Source of the DNA: JAKAGZ01 sp964412105
GTDB taxonomy: Bacteria > Bacteroidota > Ignavibacteria > Ignavibacteriales > Ignavibacteriaceae
Assembly: GCA_964412105.1 (NCBI GenBank)
Contig: CAYPNM010000002.1
Coordinates: 1 to 64,000, forward strand
DNA: 64,000 bases
Direction of reading: 5' to 3'
Under the pieces are notes generated by a model. The model was not told where the DNA came from and did no database searches. It saw only the letters and a program-made list of their open reading frames with translations. Position 1 is the stretch's first letter, and every line of letters begins with the position of its first letter. A program made the position numbers and the translations under genes. Of the stretch, positions 61,909 to 64,000 are shown piece by piece.

Positions 61909-63131
61909 AAAAGAAGTTTAATGCCTTTATAGTTCTTTTGATATTGGTTTTTTCAAGCCAGGGATTTTCACAAAATTATCTTGAAAAAACTTTAACGCAC
62001 CAATACTCCCCTGATCAATTGGTAAGTTTTTCTGCCACTATATCTTTTAATGATGCAATTGCCTTGATTAATAAAGTAAGCCAGAAAACGTCAGGGATAA
62101 AAGTAGTATCAACGGTTGATAGGAAAGATCCTGTCGGAATTGAAATAAAAAACATGTACTATGAAAAAGCCCTTGATATAATAGTAAAGTATGCAGGATT
62201 AATCTATGAAAGACAGAATGATATGATAGTTGTAAAACAAAAGGATGAATCTACGGTAAAGAGAAATGCCTCAACTTATGCTCCTGTGGATGCAAGGGAT
62301 GTAAAGATTTCCGCTATCTTTTTCGATTCAGATGTACTTAAAGCCAGACAAATGGGAATTAACTGGCAGGTTTTGCTTTCTAAAAATGGTCTTAACATAG
62401 GCGCACAGCTGGGAAATACTCTTAGCCCGGATAGCACATTTAACGGTGAACAGGTTAGTGCCAATTCGCAATTTGATTTGGGCAGATTTTCTGGAAACGC
62501 AACAGCACTATTCCAGTTTTTAGAAAGTGAAAATGTGGGACAAGTTATTACTGCCCCAAGTACGACGGTTAGAGATGGACAGGAAGGAACAATTCAAGTA
62601 GGTTCAGATTTTTCCGTTAAGACCCAGGATTTTGCCGGTAATACAGTAGAGAAATTTTATCCAACCGGAACTATTCTTAAGGTAACACCCTATGTTTATA
62701 AAGAAAAAGGTATTAACTACATTGTAATGAATATTAGTGCAGAACGTTCAACCTTTTCAGTTTCAACACTTACATCGGTAATTAATAAAACTTCGGCTTC
62801 AACTCAAGTTATAATGCTTAACGGTGAAGAAACTGTGATTGGGGGGCTGTTTATAAATGATGAGACTAATGTTAGGACAGGTATCCCGTTTTTAAAGGAT
62901 TTACCATGGTGGTTCTTTGGTTTGCGTTACATATTCGGTAGCGATAATGTTCAGGTCGAAAAACGAGAGCTCGTAATCCTTATAAAAGCGGAAATTCTTC
63001 CTACTCTTAAAGAAAGGCTTGAGAATCCGCAATCTACGAATCCTTTAAGAGATGAAATTCTCAGAAATAATGAAAAGATTCAGTACTATAAGTTCAACAA
63101 CGCAACAAGTAGTGAAAAACAACTAAAATAA
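61905..63131 (+). CDS. Short secretin (PilQ/GspD-like)
   Basis: 408 residues with a signal peptide (cleaved near SSQGFSQ). Residues about 45-115 form an N0/STN-like domain (DAIALINKVSQKTSGIKVV). The secretin domain follows almost directly (KISAIFFDSDVLKARQMGINWQVL, VITAPSTTVRDGQEGTIQVG, and LNGEETVIGGLFINDET with GIPFLKDLPW). Usual PilQ or GspD proteins have about 600-750 residues with several N domains; here N1-N3 appear to be absent. It would form the outer membrane exit pore. Start overlaps the PilO-like stop. Confidence 0.87.
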   Translation: MKKKFNAFIVLLILVFSSQGFSQNYLEKTLTHQYSPDQLVSFSATISFNDAIALINKVSQKTSGIKVVSTVDRKDPVGIEIKNMYYEKALDIIVKYAGLIYERQNDMIVVKQKDESTVKRNASTYAPVDARDVKISAIFFDSDVLKARQMGINWQVLLSKNGLNIGAQLGNTLSPDSTFNGEQVSANSQFDLGRFSGNATALFQFLESENVGQVITAPSTTVRDGQEGTIQVGSDFSVKTQDFAGNTVEKFYPTGTILKVTPYVYKEKGINYIVMNISAERSTFSVSTLTSVINKTSASTQVIMLNGEETVIGGLFINDETNVRTGIPFLKDLPWWFFGLRYIFGSDNVQVEKRELVILIKAEILPTLKERLENPQSTNPLRDEILRNNEKIQYYKFNNATSSEKQLK

Positions 63132-63134
63132 CAA

Positions 63135-63500
63135 ATGGAAACCATTTTAATTGTTGATGATGATGTAAACCTATGCAATGAACTTAATGAAGAATTGCAG
63201 GAAGTTGGTTATGACACTGAATCTGTTTACGACGGTAACCAAGCTGTTTTAAAGATTGCTGAAAAAACCTTTGATCTGATTTTACTGGATCTAAAAATAC
63301 CGGAAAAAGATGGCTTTGAAATTTTAAAAGAAATAAACGAAAAAGGGAGAAACTCAAAGGTTATAGTGCTTACTGCTTACGCTGATGTAAAAAGTGCCAT
63401 AGATTCGGCTAAAATGGGAGCTAACGATTTTATTAGTAAGCCATATGATTTTGACGAGCTGTTGATTACGATAAGAAAAGTATTGCAGAAAGATGAATAG
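63135..63500 (+). CDS. Single-domain response regulator receiver protein
   Basis: 121 residues, receiver domain only. The acidic pocket is DDD (8-10), the phospho-acceptor Asp52 is in LLDLKIPEKDG, with Thr80 and Lys102 (SKPYD). No DNA-binding or enzymatic output domain. It starts 3 bp after the secretin stop, so it is part of the pilus operon; it may control pilus extension or retraction by protein contact, as PilG or PilH do, or relay phosphate. Confidence 0.9.
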   Translation: METILIVDDDVNLCNELNEELQEVGYDTESVYDGNQAVLKIAEKTFDLILLDLKIPEKDGFEILKEINEKGRNSKVIVLTAYADVKSAIDSAKMGANDFISKPYDFDELLITIRKVLQKDE

Positions 63501-63502
63501 AT

Positions 63503-64000
63503 ATGAAGATCAGCTTTAGGATATTATTTATAAATTTTGCTATTGTTGCGGTAATTCTAATAAGTTCTGCTGGGGCCTTCTACTCCGTTATGTACAATGT
63601 GCTTACCACACAACAATCCCGATATTTACTTAATTCAGTTAATGACTTTGTTTATACTTACCGGGAAATTACCCAGAACGCAGATGATGACTTTACTTAT
63701 CTTATAAATAATGATCTGAGCAAAGTATTTAAGCAAAAAGAACCGCTATCCAAAAATATTGATTTTATTTTACAGCAGTCCAGAGGTTCAGGCAGCTACA
63801 TTTTAAAGAATGCCTGTAATAGTAATGTCTACATTTCGAGTCATAAATTTACAATTACAGATTTTTTGAAAAACAATCCTTCTGCTATTGTAAGGACTTA
63901 TAGAGGAAACAATAACCAAGTGTATTACTATGGAAAGATTATTTCGCCGGATTTTATAAACAGATTAGCTGAGAAAATAAGGTCAGATATTGCAGTGGTT
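63503..64000 (+). CDS. Membrane sensor protein, probable histidine kinase (partial)
   Basis: The frame opens at the ATG 63503, two bases after the receiver gene, and runs off the right edge after 166 codons. A membrane helix (FINFAIVAVILISSAGAFYSVM, about 9-30) is followed by an extracytoplasmic, probably PAS/Cache-like region (TYREITQNADDDFTYL and following). No kinase motif is visible because the window ends. A histidine kinase that pairs with the preceding receiver is the likeliest reading. Confidence 0.6.
   Translation, partial: MKISFRILFINFAIVAVILISSAGAFYSVMYNVLTTQQSRYLLNSVNDFVYTYREITQNADDDFTYLINNDLSKVFKQKEPLSKNIDFILQQSRGSGSYILKNACNSNVYISSHKFTITDFLKNNPSAIVRTYRGNNNQVYYYGKIISPDFINRLAEKIRSDIAVV

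Noticed and set aside
1..64000. CRISPR arrays, insertion sequences, prophage or rRNA genes
   Set aside because: No regularly spaced repeats, transposase, integrase, phage structural gene or rRNA sequence was seen in any part of the window.

Overview
The window is AT-rich bacterial chromosomal DNA carrying a replication-origin neighbourhood. Several families point to the Bacteroidota/Chlorobiota side, most likely an Ignavibacteria-like organism: a DUF3078 outer membrane protein, a patatin-BamA fusion, S9 peptidases, a DUF2723 protein, and two promoters that match the Bacteroidetes-type TAnnTTTG element. Clear Shine-Dalgarno sequences before many genes also fit Ignavibacteria better than Bacteroidia. 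This placement is inferred from gene content only. A run of exactly 100 N at 45906-46005 shows the sequence is a scaffold, probably metagenomic or draft.

Layout. 1-2.5 kb: a quinone oxidoreductase cut by the window edge, an alpha/beta hydrolase and a DUF3078 protein. 2.6-4.1 kb: glycogen synthase. 4.1-9.3 kb: a leftward phosphate operon (porin, pstS, pstC, pstA, pstB) behind a four-repeat Pho-box-like array. 9.6-12.8 kb: a TPR protein and a patatin/POTRA/beta-barrel protein. 12.9-15.6 kb: the leftward rpmH-rnpA-yidD-yidC block. 15.6-18.5 kb: dnaA with flanking DnaA boxes; the dnaA-dnaN spacer has a box, GC cluster and TTA-triplet layout typical of an origin unwinding site. 18.5-25.5 kb: rightward dnaN-recF-DUF721-gyrB-gyrA. 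25.5-36.4 kb: mixed leftward metabolic genes (hemL, a 5'-nucleotidase, a transporter, a MOSC protein, an S9 peptidase, a phosphoesterase, a YjbR protein, a glycosyltransferase). 36.4-45.9 kb: a leftward tetrapyrrole operon ccsA/hemX-hemA-hemC-[TetR-HemD]-hemE-hemN-hemG-hemB, which with hemL covers glutamyl-tRNA to protoporphyrin IX. 46-51.3 kb: thymidine phosphorylase, aspS and a DUF2723 membrane protein. 51.3-64 kb: a type IV pilus-like locus with three minor pilins on the minus strand. Divergent from these are two paralogous small pilins, PilC, PilB and PilT homologues, fused PilM-PilN and PilO-PilP proteins, a short secretin, a receiver protein and the start of a membrane sensor protein.

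The two most unusual things are in the accessory parts. First, uroporphyrinogen-III synthase is fused in frame to a complete TetR-family repressor inside the haem operon, and a perfect TGACTAGTCA palindrome sits at the operon promoter, suggesting a biosynthetic enzyme that regulates its own pathway. Second, the pilus locus appears to use non-canonical prepilins: all five have a leader of only two to four residues ending in Gly, and none has the usual Glu at mature position 5. The divergent pilin promoter region carries two perfect palindromes 31 bp apart, and a G9 tract near the start of the PilO-like gene could make the locus phase-variable.
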